This document shows, one piece after another, positions 33,309 through 43,665 of a DNA stretch of 64,000 nucleotides. The notes beneath the pieces were generated by a model, which made no database searches, was not told the DNA's origin, and saw nothing but the letters and a program-made list of their open reading frames with translations. Made by a program: the position numbers and the translations under genes. The stretch comes from Aricia agestis. Lineage: Eukaryota > Arthropoda > Insecta > Lepidoptera > Lycaenidae. The stretch lies in assembly GCF_905147365.1 (NCBI RefSeq), contig NC_056423.1, forward strand, positions 14,550,501 through 14,614,500, written 5' to 3'. Numbering within the stretch: the first letter of the stretch is position 1; every line of letters begins with the position of its first letter.

Positions 33309-34486
33309 AAGAATCATGGCGAAAAGTTGCAGGAGCACTCCGTGTGATACAGCCGATATAGGAATCAGAGTGCAGCTACATCTCTGCGTAATTCCAAGGG
33401 GTCAAGCCTGTTTGAAATACTATGGCAGTCAACAATTCTAGCGGCTCTTCGTTGGATACGATCCAAAGGGAGTAGTTGGTATTTGGCACCCCTGTCCAGA
33501 GATGAGAAGAGTATTCCATATAAGGCCGAATCTGCGCCTTGTAGAGTTGTAAACGTTAGCCCGGACTGGAATACTGTCTCGCTCTGTTAAAAACACCAAG
33601 CTTTTTCGAGGCTAGCTTGGCTTCACCCTCTAGATGACACCGGAACTGGACTTCGCTCGATATGTTTACGCCAAGTATTTCAATGCTGGGGGAGATTGTT
33701 AAAGAGGTACCTTGAAAACGAGGAGATATATTATGACTATTGGTGACTTTTTAGTGGTGAACGCGTAAACTTGTATCTTGGTGGGGTTGAATTGGAATAA
33801 GTAACGTCGATCCTATTTAGAGATTTTCTCCTGTGAATTCTCTATTTCAGACACAAGTTCTTTTCGACTCTCAATGACATTTAGAAAAATAAGGGGGGAG
33901 CTGATATATATAGGGAATCAACTGTACTATCATTTGCATAGCAATAAATGCCGTTGGTCTGTAACATGTCATTGATCTGCTAAGAAAATTGTGACCCATT
34001 TGCATAAATTCTCAGGGAGCCTATGTTATGAGCTATGATAGCAGCGCTTTTTGCCAAACCCGATCAAAGGCCTTTGTAATGTCCAAACTAACAGCCAATG
34101 TCTCTCCCTTCGACTCAATCACCTGAGTCCAACGATGAGTTAGGTACGCCAAGAGATCACCAGCTGAGCGACCCTTTCGGAACCCGTACTTTACCCGTAC
34201 GTAACCCGTTTGTCGCTTAGTAATCCCAAGCCGCCTAAGTATCGAAAGAGCTGGCTATTGATAATGGATTCCATAATCTGCGAGAAGCCGGAGGTTATAA
34301 CGATTGGTCTGTAGTTGGAAGGATATGAGCGGTCACCTATTTTGGGGATCGGGTACACCAAAGCTGTCTTGCAAGAAGCCGGGACAATGCCAGAAGTGTA
34401 GGAGAAACGAAAAAGACGTGTTAAGACCGGAGCCAACTCTGGAGCACACTTTTTCAACACAATAGAAGCCGGCCCACTCTGCTTTC

Positions 34487-36001
34487 TACGAAGGCGGGTT
34501 GGGGTCCTTAGAGAGGAGGAAGGTCGAGTGCGGTGTCCCACAAGGTTCGCGTCTGGATGTTTCTTGCTTCGACTGGGTCCTGCGGTGTGCTCTTCTCTCG
34601 GGCGTGGTGCTCGTCTATTACTGCGACCACACCTATGTCTTATTCTGAGATAAGAGCTTCGAGGAGGCTGCGCGGCTGGCTGAGGTGGGAGCATCCCTCA
34701 TTGTCAGCCGCATAGAGTGGCTTGGGCTTCGGGTACGCCTAAGCAAGCCCGAAACCCTACTCTTCCGCGGACCCGGGAGGAGAGGTCCCCCACCCGGAGC
34801 ACGACTCCTTATCGGGGAGATGGAGGTCAAGATGAGTCCGACGCTTAAATGTCTTGGACTCATCCTGGACGGGAGGTGGACCTTCGGCCCACATTTCCAA
34901 CAGTTGGGACCGAAGGCCGTGAGGGCGGCGTCAGCGCTGGGCCGGCCTCTGCCTAATATAGGAGGGCCCAGCAAAGCCTGCAAGCGGCTATACTCCGGAG
35001 TCTGTCGGAGTATAGCCCTGTACGGTGCCCCAATTTGGGCAGATTCCCTCACCACTCGTAAGAATATATGAGAGGCCCAGCTGCGAAGAGTGCAGCGGGT
35101 CTTTGCGGTGAGGGTCCTGGGCGGCAGCCACTGCCCTGGTGGAAAACCCGGCGTGGGAGCTTGTTGCGACAGTCTCTGCCGAGTTGCACCTCCTCGTTTC
35201 AGAGAGGTCACGGGGTCAAGACCTACATTGGGAGGAGCTCCGGCGGGTCCGAAAGCTAGGATAGCGGTGGCTGTTGAGGAGGTGGGGTGGGGGCCTGGCG
35301 CAGGCCCAGTACGGTTAACGTACGGCTCAGGCTCTGCATCCAGTTCTTGCGGTGCCGCAAGAGAAAACCCCTCACCTTCTGCCTTGCACAGGTACTCACT
35401 GGACACGGATGTTTCGATGCGTACTTATGTAATGTCGCCAGGAGGGAGCCAACGCCAGCCTGCCATGAGTGCGGTGCTGCGGAGGACCAGTACACCCTCG
35501 AGGTGTGCGTTTGTTGGGCCGTGCAGCACCATGATTTTTGGCGGTGCTTGGTCGGGACCTCTCGCTCTCGAGCATGGTTCGCTGCATGCTCGAGAGCGAT
35601 GAGGCCTGGTAGGCGGCGGTCCCTTTCTGCGAAACCGTCCTTGCGTGCGATAGGATGATCCATCCTCCGTTCCGCTCCGCTGGCGTAGGATGGGAGTACG
35701 GAGGCGTCGTTACGCGAACCTTCAAACTTCTGTCTAATCCGGAGCTCTGGGTCAGGATGGTCCCGGCGCCGAGAGGAATGCTTCAGTTTGCCAAAGCGTT
35801 CCCTTATTTTGGAGGAAGTCCGGCCGTGGAGGGAGTCTTGTGTTAGATATATCCAGGACATCCCTCCGTATACGGCTGAAGACAAACCGCAGGTGGTTTT
35901 AGTGGGTAATAGTCCCACATACCCCCGGGGTGCTTCAGCTTAACTGAGGCACATCCCCAACCCGGGGCACCCATGATGGATTGCCCTGCCCATCAAAAAA
36001 A
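34487..36001 (+). mobile_element. 5'-truncated R1-clade LINE inside another LINE
   Basis: Begins just before motif B (VECGVPQGS), runs through the C-terminal half of ORF2 and a 3'UTR, and ends in a short A run (35995-36001). It is flanked by a perfect 16-bp duplication GGCCCACTCTGCTTTC (34471-34486 and 36002-36017). The 3'UTR contains TTTTAGTGGGTA...GTCCCACATA, the stem also found in the telomeric elements at 38.7 and 49-62 kb. Confidence 0.8.
34500..35650 (+). pseudogene. R1-type ORF2 C-terminal fragment
   Basis: Readable pieces in order: VECGVPQGS (motif B), VVLVYYCDHT in place of the YADD box, ARLAEVGASLIVSRIEWLGLRVRLSKPETLLF, LKCLGLILDGRWTFGPHF, IGGPSKACKRLYSGVCRSIALYGAPIW, LTGHGCFDAYLC and CHECGAAEDQYTLEVC. 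They align with the telomeric ORF2 at 55668-58805 (ILTGHGCFGRYLC, CHHCGADRDTAEHTITTC). Stops and frameshifts occur, and the catalytic YADD is corrupted to YYCDH, so it is inactive. Confidence 0.75.
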
Positions 36002-36017
36002 GGCCCACTCTGCTTTC

Positions 36018-38190
36018 ACTAACTTGATTAAGCTTCATTTATGACACGAATAAACGTGCATTGATACAATAGTGTTAAGAATACAGCAACAAACTCGTTT
36101 TCTCAAATCGACGTTCGCGCATCAACTAAAAGGTGTTAAGAACGGCGTATAGGGAGCGCCGACGAAGGTATCATAGAGGGGCGGGAGGGAGATGAAATGG
36201 CGTTACTTATCTACACATAACTCAACTATATTCGTTGGTTGTAAGTATAGGTTTAAGATTAAAATTATGTGTTAAAATGAATAGAAAAAAACTTTTTCAT
36301 AGCTATGAAATAAGTATGAAATAAATTGTCGTATCTATAAAAGTACACAACATTTCCCGCAGCGAAATTGTCGTATCCTTGGGAATGTTGTATATTAGGC
36401 GATAGAAATGTCGTAACTCATTCAAATCAAACTCGAGAGTTAAAAAACCTGTGTCGTATCTTTTTCTAATTTCTCACGCATTGCCATATCTATCTTTTAT
36501 CAAAAAATTGCAGTTTTTCGTCTAGTTACGACAAATTATTTTAAGGTCTGTGCTAAAAGGTGGAAAAAATCCATGGTCGTATCTTTACTAGAATTTATCG
36601 TAGAAAGACGAGATATAGACCATTCGACGCAGATTTTTTTTATACAACAATCAATTAAAGAGTGATTTTGGCCAAAATTCAAGTTACGCCACTTCCGCTT
36701 TCACCCGTCGATATATTACTGTCGAAATTGGACAAGTAAGATGGATAGTAATGAAGGGGGTCCGCACCCCAGGACACCCCCATATATACGCCCATGCCAT
36801 TAATGAATATAATATTATTATGTAGGTACCCGTGAATAAGTGTGAGCAAAGCGTGCTATAATATATATAAATAACAAGAAGTGTCAGTAAAGCCTCCAAC
36901 GACCAACACAAGCACAAGCACAGACGATATTACCACAATAATATAATAATTATATATCCCGGAACATACCCCTGGTAATATATTTAATATATTACCAGGG
37001 GTATGTTCCGGAATGCACTGCGGGCACTGCACAGTGCTATCACTGAAGAAAAATTCGTTCCGTTATGGACTGCCAGTATACTGCCGCAGCACCCTAGGGA
37101 AATATATGACGTCATAAATCGGTCGCCATATTCTACTGTGAGCACTGGCGTTATCGAGGTAAGCTCGAAGTACTTTGATCACGTGATCACTCAAAACCAC
37201 TCGAGTATCTAACGTTTTATAAACAATACCTACAGTTTAATCCCAAAGTTATAAAGTTCTGTAATTAATTTGGATTAAAGGGTGTCACACACAGAGCAGG
37301 TAATGTAAAAATGTATATTATAATTTATAGCACGATACATCTCGACGTCGATGCAGAATATTTTGTTTTCCCGCCTTTTAATTCACTCTGGCAAATGGCA
37401 ATAGTTATATAGCCGTAGCGCCATCTCATAAAAAAAAAAAAACTGGTAATGTCTAATGCCAAATGTCAATGTCAAACTTTCTTTACAAAAGTTCGCATGT
37501 TTTTCTGATAATCAGTTTTTAAATTTTTTTTGAGTTGTAACCATTAATGTAACAAATCAGTTGCAAGTCGAATAATCTCGACATAATATAAATTAATGTG
37601 AAGTGTTTTAAGTATTTTAAATAAGCGTGTTGACTGTTTATTGTTGATGATACCATCTTAATATAATATGTTTATAGCCCGATGTTATAAAACAGATTTT
37701 CATTTGGTGTCACCACCAAATGTTATTTTATAGTAAACTACAGTAAAAATACTTTTAGATACCGCAAGATCCTAATTGCTAAATGCGGACGAGAGGCTAC
37801 TGAAATGCGCGGCGCTGCGCCACAGCCGCGCCTTGAGAGCTGCGGTTTACCGAGCTACAACATGCTGCAGCCCTTGAAACGATGTGGTTTTAATAATAAT
37901 AAATATTACACACGAATGTCTTGTTATTAACCCTTTGTGAAGGATTGTATTATTTTTTGCTTTGGTAGTTGACATAGGTCAAAGTCATTTTGACAGCTGT
38001 CACAGTGACTTTGATGCCTAAGATAGGTTCCTCCGGGACCGCTAACCTAACGATTAAAATACAGACGAACCTACGCAAAAATTTTTCACACCTAACCTTA
38101 CTATATTATTGTATACCTAATATTGTTTACGATCGCTCCAAGCAACTAATAACAACACCGTGTTAACCTGACATCGTATAACCTTTTTTT
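36018..38190. other. mostly unassigned subtelomeric DNA
   Basis: Contains the right arm of the 32541-36800 element and a palindrome at 36959-37011. The 69-codon frame at 37003-37212 has no recognised similarity. A short CCTCT/TTAACCT-like region begins about 38160, leading into the 15-bp array. Confidence 0.35.
36959..37011. repeat. near-perfect palindrome, 25-bp arms, 3-nt loop
   Basis: CCGGAACATACCCCTGGTAA... (36959-36983) and its reverse complement (36987-37011) meet over TTA. Confidence 0.85.
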
Positions 38191-38205
38191 CTTATGCTTA
38201 CCTCT

Positions 38206-38667
38206 TTTAACCTAACCTCTATTAACCTAACCTCTATTAACCTAACCTCTATTAACCTAACCTCTATTAACCTAACCTCTATTAACCTAACCTCTATTAA
38301 CCTAACCTCTATTAACCTAACCTCTATTAACCTAACCTCTATTAACCTAACCTCTATTAACCTAACCTCTATTAACCTAACCTCTATTAACCTAACCTCT
38401 ATTAACCTAACCTCTATTAACCTAACCTCTATTAACCTAACCTCTATTAACCTAACCTCTATTAACCTAACCTCTATTAACCTAACCTCTATTAACCTAA
38501 CCTCTATTAACCTAACCTCTATTAACCTAACCTCTATTAACCTAACCTCTGTTAACCTAACCTCTGTTAACCTAACCTCTGTTAACCTAACCTCTGTTAA
38601 CCTAACCTCTGTTAACCTAACCTCTGTTAACCTAACCTCTGTTAACCTAACCTCTGTTAACCTAACC
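38206..38667 (-). repeat. 15-bp degenerate telomeric array, left block
   Basis: About 30 units of (A/G)TTAACCTAACCTCT. On the - strand each unit reads as three pentamers, TTAGG-TTAAT-AGAGG, i.e. one canonical and two mutated TTAGG. About 22 A-type units (38221-38550) are followed by 8 G-type units up to the retroelement. Orientation is opposite to the terminal TTAGG blocks. Confidence 0.92.
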
Positions 38668-38744
38668 TTTTTTTTTTTTTTTTTTTTTTTTGAGGGGAAA
38701 TGCATTACGCATCCCCCGCCCCTCGGGGGAAGGGGCAGGGGTAT

Positions 38745-38780
38745 GTCGGACTCCCTCCGGGTCACCGGAGGTTTACCGAC
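38745..38780 (-). promoter_or_regulatory. conserved 3'UTR stem with a compensatory base pair
   Basis: On the - strand TTTTAGTCGGTA (stem 38780-38776) pairs with CCGACATA (38749-38745). Related elements have GTGGG/CCCAC; here the middle pair is C-G instead of G-C, so pairing is preserved. Confidence 0.75.
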
Positions 38781-38996
38781 TAAAACCCCCCCATGCCCTC
38801 GTCAACGCTACACGCGAAGGAGCGGGATCGTTATCGCACCGCTCCTCCGCAGCGCTTGCCGCTTCTGGCACCACATCATTGCAGCAGCCTGCGCCGCCGC
38901 CTGCCTTCACTGAGAGGCTCCCCGGGCATCAAAGGGAGCCTTTCTCCTCGGGGCCTATGCTGTGGGCAGTGATCCCCCGATCAACTGCCCACAGGC

Positions 38997-41342
38997 CTAG
39001 GCTTCCACCTCCATGGCGGGGGCGTTTTGACTCGCCCCTGCCTCATCAGCTCCAGGCCGCTTACGCAGCCGAGTCTTGGAGGGAGCCTTGCGCTTCTTCC
39101 TCGTGCCGGGCGACTTGCTGGCTGTTGTGCTACAACCATTAGTCCCCAGCACGTGGTTGCTTTCTTTGCCGAGCTCGGCGCAGAAAAAGCATCTGGGCTC
39201 CTCCGCGCAGTCGGCGGCCTTGTGCCCCGGCTTACCGCAGCGGAAGCAATTCCCGCTACGGTCCACCGGGGACTGGCAGTTCGGCGCCAAGTGGCCGGTG
39301 TCAAGACATCGGTAGCACCGCGTTGGCCTCGCGGCCAGCAGCACCACCTTCGTCATGACCCAGCCTACCTGCAGCCGCCCAGAAGCCATCAGCTTCTTGG
39401 CAGCAACTGTGGGGACATGGAGCCACAAACTCCGCGCGCCCCTAGGACCCACCGTAATTCTGCCCGACCGGATGTCGGTGGCCGGGCAACTGCCTTCTTT
39501 TGCCGCCGCCTTAATGACATCGGCGGCGGTCGCTGCGTCATCCATGCCGGAGACGAGCAATTCGGCTCTTTTGACAGGGCGGCCGATTCTAACGACGTCC
39601 CTGTCAAGGATATCCCTCATTCTGTTGGCGAGGGCGTCCGCCTTCTGCTGGGCGTCCTCCCCGGTCACTTCGAGTATCCGGGCACCCGTCCTCGCTAGCC
39701 GGAATCGAACCTTGTTTTTCTGGCAGATTCCTACCTCTTCAAGGTCGATCCGGCTCTTCGCCTCTTCCAAAATGGAGGCGTACGACACACGACTCTGGTC
39801 TACCCCCTTCTCCATCGTTAGAGTGATGGCAGCGGTCTTGGATGGACGCAGCTTCCTTTTCTTTTTCTTCTTGGGGGCTGCCTTTTTGGTAGCTTCCTTT
39901 TCCTTCTTCTGTTTTCGCCCCCGCGGTTCCACTGTGGACCGTGTGGACGAGGGGTCAGTCGCAGACGGGGCGGGTGTACGTACCCTCGCCTGTTCCGCCT
40001 CTCGTGCGGCCAACGACTTTTTCCCTCTCTTCTTCCTTTCCTTTCCTCCTTCTTTCAGCGGCACGCTGGCGGTGGAAGCCTGTGACGGCCCTGCCGCTTC
40101 CATGGTCGCCTTTTTCCTATTCCTAGTCAAAGGCTTGTTCTTAGCCTTCGACAATCCTCCTTCGACTAGGGGGGCCTCAACGCTCACAGCCGCTGCGTTA
40201 TCAGCTACTAGCGGTGGCCTTCGCCTCGGCTCTGGTAGGAGACGATCCTCCAACCCGGCGAGCCTGGCGTTGAGCATATTGCCAAATGTCTCCACGTTTG
40301 CACGAGACACTTCGGCCAATAGCTCACGCACGTCATTTCCCGTGGGCTGTGAAGTCTGTATGCGCAACTCGTTGAGCTCTTGACGTAAAATCGCCACTTG
40401 CCCTTCGAGCCGCGCGTTCTGGGCCTCCAGCCTTCTGATCTCTTCCGTTGAGGAGCGATCTTTCACTTCATCGAAGACCATTTCAATGGCCGCCACCGAA
40501 TCTTTAAGGTACCTTACGTAGGTACCCTTAAGATTAGAGGACTTCGTGGCGACCATTTCAATGGTCTTCAGCGAAGTCTCCACCGTCTTCACTAAGTCAG
40601 CGCTTGTCCGCTCCAAAGTCTCTTCTCGCGCAGGAGAAGAAACGGGGAATCCGGATTGGGAGTGGGCGGAGCTGATGGTCGCTCGCACCTTCCCCAACTC
40701 CCGCGTCGCCTCAACGATTTCGGCCTCAGCCTGCAGCCGAATGGCCTCCTCTTTTTCCCGATTATAATCGGCCTGCGCCTTCGCCAGACCGACATATTGT
40801 CCGCTTGTTGGCGGGCGACCGCGTCCTCTCTTAGATTTAGGCACCGCCCCCTTGCTGAGGGGCGGCGCCATGTCATCATCCGATCGCCTCTTTCGGCGCG
40901 TCCTGTCCGAGAATGCGGGCAGGCCCTCGGAGTCCAGCGACATGCCAGACATTTCGCTGGAGTCCGAGAGCAAGTCCTCGCTGTCAAGTCCAGGAGTGTC
41001 TTGTCCGGTGAATCGAGTCGGGGGTGGCATGAACACATCGCGTGTCAGCAGGACACGTGGAAAGTCTTTGTCACCCCTCAACTTCTTGTCACTCAAAGCC
41101 GCCGCCGGCGCGGTAATGGGCGCCGGCTTCGGGCTGTCGCGCTTCTTAGGGGCATCGCCTCCTAGCGCCGCCAAAATGGCCCTCTGCCTCGCCGCTTTTG
41201 CGGCCTCCGACTCGCTCATCGCAGTTGTTGGTCCCTCCGTATACACGGACCTCGCACCCCCTAGCGGAGGTGCACGGGATTCTCCGGCCCCAGAGGAGCC
41301 GGGACCCGCCCGGAGATTCTTTTGACAATTGCGATCCTCCAT
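38997..41342 (-). CDS. ORF1 (gag-like) of gag-only element, copy A (781 aa)
   Basis: I choose M at 41342 (MEDRNCQKNLRAG), which aligns with the starts of the sister ORF1s; an in-frame ATG six codons upstream exists. Features in order: Ala/Lys-rich N-terminus (AAKAARQRAILAALGG), acidic Ser-rich region, AT-hook-like KRGRGRPPTSGQYVG, a helical stretch with coiled-coil heptads (EEIRRLEAQNARLEGQV), a conserved LLAEVSRANVETFGNMLNAR segment, Lys-rich linker, and three C-terminal zinc knuckles (CYRCLDTGHLAPNC, CFRCGKPGHKAADC, then CFFCAE...H...C). The protein should bind its RNA and form the telomere-directed ribonucleoprotein. Intact, yet no ORF2 follows. Confidence 0.88.
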   Translation of the reverse strand: MEDRNCQKNLRAGPGSSGAGESRAPPLGGARSVYTEGPTTAMSESEAAKAARQRAILAALGGDAPKKRDSPKPAPITAPAAALSDKKLRGDKDFPRVLLTRDVFMPPPTRFTGQDTPGLDSEDLLSDSSEMSGMSLDSEGLPAFSDRTRRKRRSDDDMAPPLSKGAVPKSKRGRGRPPTSGQYVGLAKAQADYNREKEEAIRLQAEAEIVEATRELGKVRATISSAHSQSGFPVSSPAREETLERTSADLVKTVETSLKTIEMVATKSSNLKGTYVRYLKDSVAAIEMVFDEVKDRSSTEEIRRLEAQNARLEGQVAILRQELNELRIQTSQPTGNDVRELLAEVSRANVETFGNMLNARLAGLEDRLLPEPRRRPPLVADNAAAVSVEAPLVEGGLSKAKNKPLTRNRKKATMEAAGPSQASTASVPLKEGGKERKKRGKKSLAAREAEQARVRTPAPSATDPSSTRSTVEPRGRKQKKEKEATKKAAPKKKKKRKLRPSKTAAITLTMEKGVDQSRVSYASILEEAKSRIDLEEVGICQKNKVRFRLARTGARILEVTGEDAQQKADALANRMRDILDRDVVRIGRPVKRAELLVSGMDDAATAADVIKAAAKEGSCPATDIRSGRITVGPRGARSLWLHVPTVAAKKLMASGRLQVGWVMTKVVLLAARPTRCYRCLDTGHLAPNCQSPVDRSGNCFRCGKPGHKAADCAEEPRCFFCAELGKESNHVLGTNGCSTTASKSPGTRKKRKAPSKTRLRKRPGADEAGASQNAPAMEVEA

Positions 41343-41527
41343 AGCTTCAAACTCCGACACCCCGGGTCGCGGGCCCGTTCTTCACACTGCGGGCGCAGCC
41401 AAACACACACACAATCACTCGCCCATACCGGCGTTCAGCCACCCCTCCCGTGTCACCGTGAAAAAGCTCACGATGGCACGGGGGAGGTGCCCAGGGACAC
41501 GACGTGGACGGACCGGTATCGCCCCCC

Positions 41528-41690
41528 TGTTAACCTAACCTCTGTTAACCTAACCTCTGTTAACCTAACCTCTATTAACCTAACCTCTATTAACCTAACC
41601 TCTATTAACCTAACCTCTATTAACCTAACCTCTATTAACCTAACCTCTATTAACCTAACCTCTATTAACCTTACCTCTTTTCACCTAACA
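41528..41690 (-). repeat. 15-bp degenerate telomeric array, right block
   Basis: Continues the array of 38206-38667 on the other side of the retroelement: three G-type units, then about eight A-type units decaying by 41690. Confidence 0.9.
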
Positions 41691-41756
41691 TCTTAACCTT
41701 ACCTCTTTTAACGTAAGCTCCTTCGCCGGGGATGTGGGCGCTTATCACAGAGGCAG

Positions 41757-42930
41757 GATACCTATATATATGTCGCAGGGAAAAGAAGATATCAGGGATA
41801 TCCCGAAATCCCTAGGGATATCACGAAATCGCGGTAGATACCGAATATTCTTGTTTCTTACGTCATCTTACTAAACAAATCTAGTGATATGTCATTTCAC
41901 TAAACTAAATCTAGTGAAATGTCAGAAAAGCGGATACCGCCGAATAAAAATCGAGCTACGCATTTCTCTCGCTCGCTCTAATACCCACACGGGCACTAAT
42001 GGGACAAATGTGTCGCTCGAGCTGGCGCGGCTCGTGTGATTTTAGTCGTTAAATAATTACCTGTAGGTACGTTAAGTTTGAATGCGATTTTCTAAATATC
42101 ACCTTTTACGACTCTCGAGTTTCAACATTTTTTAATATTTTCCAGACTCACGTGCATGTTACTTGCATGGTTCGATAGCCTGTTAAATGTATATTATGGG
42201 GATATTAATAACTCAATACGGTACCGATAATAAGATCCCTTCACGCTGATAATGCCCCATTCGCGTTAAGAGGGCGACTAACGCAAAAAATCGTCCTTCG
42301 CTCTTCACACTCACGCCCGTCTTTCATATGCCAGGTGAAAAAGGACGACGCGGATTCATTTAAATAAAATGAAAAATATTTTTTTCCTAATAACTCGATA
42401 AATATGTAACATTTAAAAAATCCGCTAGGTCAGTTCCTCAATGATAGAATTTTATACAATGTGTTAAAATATTAACTTAGTTTAATGCATGGTTATGGCA
42501 ATATATGAAAAATTCGTGAAAATTAGATGCATCTTTGTGATCGAGAAAATTTTAAGATATCGTGTTTTTGCTAGGTCTGATTGTCGGAAATATAATGTAG
42601 TATCTATGTCTACAAATGAAAAAATTCGGGGCTTATTTTTAAGTATAAAAATGAATTATAAAATCGTCAATTTAGGGTTATTCGCCCCCATAAGATAGTT
42701 ATAGGGTATTAGAGCGAGCGAGAGAAATGCGTAGCTCGATTTTTATTCGGCGGTATCCGCTTTTCTGACATTTCACTAGATTTAGTTTAGTGAAATGACA
42801 TATCACTAGATTTGTTTAGTAAGAAGACGAAAGAAACAAGAATATTCGGTATCTACCGCGATTTCGTGATATCCCTAGGGATTTCGGGATATACCTGATA
42901 TTTTCTTTTCCCTGCGACATATAGATATCC
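41757..42930. mobile_element. non-autonomous element with ~225-bp terminal inverted repeats (1.17 kb)
   Basis: The first ~225 bp (GTCGCAGGGAAAAGAAGATA ... TCTCTCGCTCGCTCTAATACC) recur inverted at 42706-42930 with few differences and one short block swap (ACGTCATC versus TCGTCTTC). The interior, including the 69-codon frame at 42489-42698, shows no transposase. Long arms relative to length suggest a non-autonomous DNA transposon. Confidence 0.85.
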
Positions 42931-43334
42931 AGCGCGTCAGAGTCGCCGACCAGTCCCCCCTAATCCAGTGCTCGCGCTGCTTGGGATACGGACATGGGCG
43001 GCGATTCTGTAGCGCTGCCGAAGAGAGATGCGCCCACTGCTCCGGAGCACATCACCAGTCTGAGTGTGGTGATCTTAAGGAAGGTAAAAAGCCGTGTTGC
43101 ATAAACTGTAAGAAGGAAGACCTAAAGCAGACAAACCATCACGCGTTCAGTACGGATTGCCCGGTGCGACAAAGGTGGGATGCTATAGCGCGTGCAACAG
43201 TAGCATATGACCCAGAGGACAAATAAGTCGCCGGTGGGAATGTAAGTGTAGGGAAATAAATATTGTATGTAGGTAATAGTGTTATTAAATGCAACAATGA
43301 ATGTAAATGTGCTGTGAAAAAAAAAAAAAAAAAA
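42931..43334 (+). mobile_element. 5'-truncated LINE ORF1 (gag) copy with A tail
   Basis: Begins directly at the inverted-repeat element's edge, carries a gag C-terminus, a ~90-nt 3' trailer and an 18-nt A run (43317-43334). No reverse transcriptase frame lies between gag and the tail. Confidence 0.6.
42943..43226 (+). CDS. zinc-knuckle C-terminus of a LINE ORF1 (partial)
   Basis: The open frame contains CSRCLGYGHGRRFC, CAHCSGAHHQSEC and CINCKKEDLKQTNHHAFSTDC, three CCHC-type knuckles in the arrangement found at the end of Jockey-type ORF1 proteins, followed by PVRQRWDAIARATVAYD and a stop at 43226. The first ATG (42981) lies inside the first knuckle, so the true start is lost by truncation. 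It would bind nucleic acid if expressed, but no N-terminus remains. Confidence 0.7.
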
Positions 43335-43665
43335 CTTTGCACTTACATGAAATTATTGTTACAATAAGAAAGCATGTAAGGCATAAGCTTTTCGATAAAA
43401 ACATTAAATACGCACAGCACATATTATATTGTTACCACCCCCTACTTAACTTACGAAAATAACTGTACTATCTTATTGCACGCGCTATAAAATCCTATTA
43501 AATTTGCACCAACATTATTATGTTATAATTATGGTAGCAACCACTCCCGCCGGGAGTTCCGGGCTGAATGCACATGCATTATTAGAGGTTTTTGCAACAC
43601 TCATAATGAAACATGAATATAGGCCATCTTTTATAAGGCACAAACAAAATTGCTGTCAATATATA
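43335..43665. other. AT-rich spacer, nothing recognised
   Basis: No gene seen between the gag copy and the MITE. Confidence 0.35.

Larger units (their letters stand above)
33310..36060 (-). pseudogene. degenerate LINE reverse transcriptase remnant, split by an R1-type insertion
   Basis: The - strand frame 34694-34191 encodes VLKKCAPELAPVLTRLFRFSY, TALVYPIPKIGDRS and NYRPIVITSGFSQIMES, the finger region of a LINE reverse transcriptase. Downstream fragments include FLADQ, ILGVNISSEVQFRCHLEGEA, SKKLGVFNRARQYSSPG and LDPWNYAEM-like text in shifting frames down to about 33310. Multiple stops and frameshifts; motifs A-C are not intact. At 34487 it is interrupted by an R1-type LINE with a 16-bp duplication, and resumes at 36002 for a short distance. 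Resembles a common lepidopteran Jockey/CR1-like LINE. Confidence 0.7.
32541..36800. mobile_element. probable inverted-repeat DNA element enlarged by nested LINEs
   Basis: CATTAATCACGGGCGTATAT at 32541 is mirrored by ATATACGCCCATGCCATTAA ending near 36803, and CGACGGGTGAAAGC (32679) by GCTTTCACCCGTCG (36698-36711). Both flanks carry GTCGTATC-like words. The interior is largely the LINE insertion at 33290-36060. No transposase recognised; the boundaries are approximate. Confidence 0.45.
38668..41527 (-). mobile_element. gag-only telomere-type R1-clade retrotransposon (copy A)
   Basis: On the - strand: 5' end GGGGGCGATACCGGTCCGTC at 41527, ~185-nt 5'UTR, ORF1, a 305-nt 3'UTR, and a 24-nt A tail (38691-38668). 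Between the ORF1 stop (38997) and the tail there is no ORF2. Its ends, 5' GGGGGCGATACC and 3' tail followed by GGTTAGG, are the same as in the elements at 50-62 kb. Target: the 15-bp array that continues at 41528. Confidence 0.9.

Noticed and set aside
38163..38913. Long frames translating the 15-bp array (LTSIN... and EVRLI... repeats) on both strands
   Set aside because: The array unit is a multiple of three and stop-free in several frames, so these are artefacts of the satellite.
39027..40383. + strand ORFs opposite the copy A gag (223 and 342 aa), and the - strand ORFs opposite the other gags (e.g. 51267-52664, 60767-62044)
   Set aside because: Shadows of the GC-rich gag; they recur opposite each ORF1 and show no domains.
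38206..41690. CRISPR-like regular repeats
   Set aside because: Units are 15 bp and contiguous, without unique spacers; they are telomere-derived, in a eukaryotic genome.
42489..42698. 69-aa ORF inside the long-inverted-repeat element as a transposase
   Set aside because: Too short, with no catalytic motif; the element looks non-autonomous.
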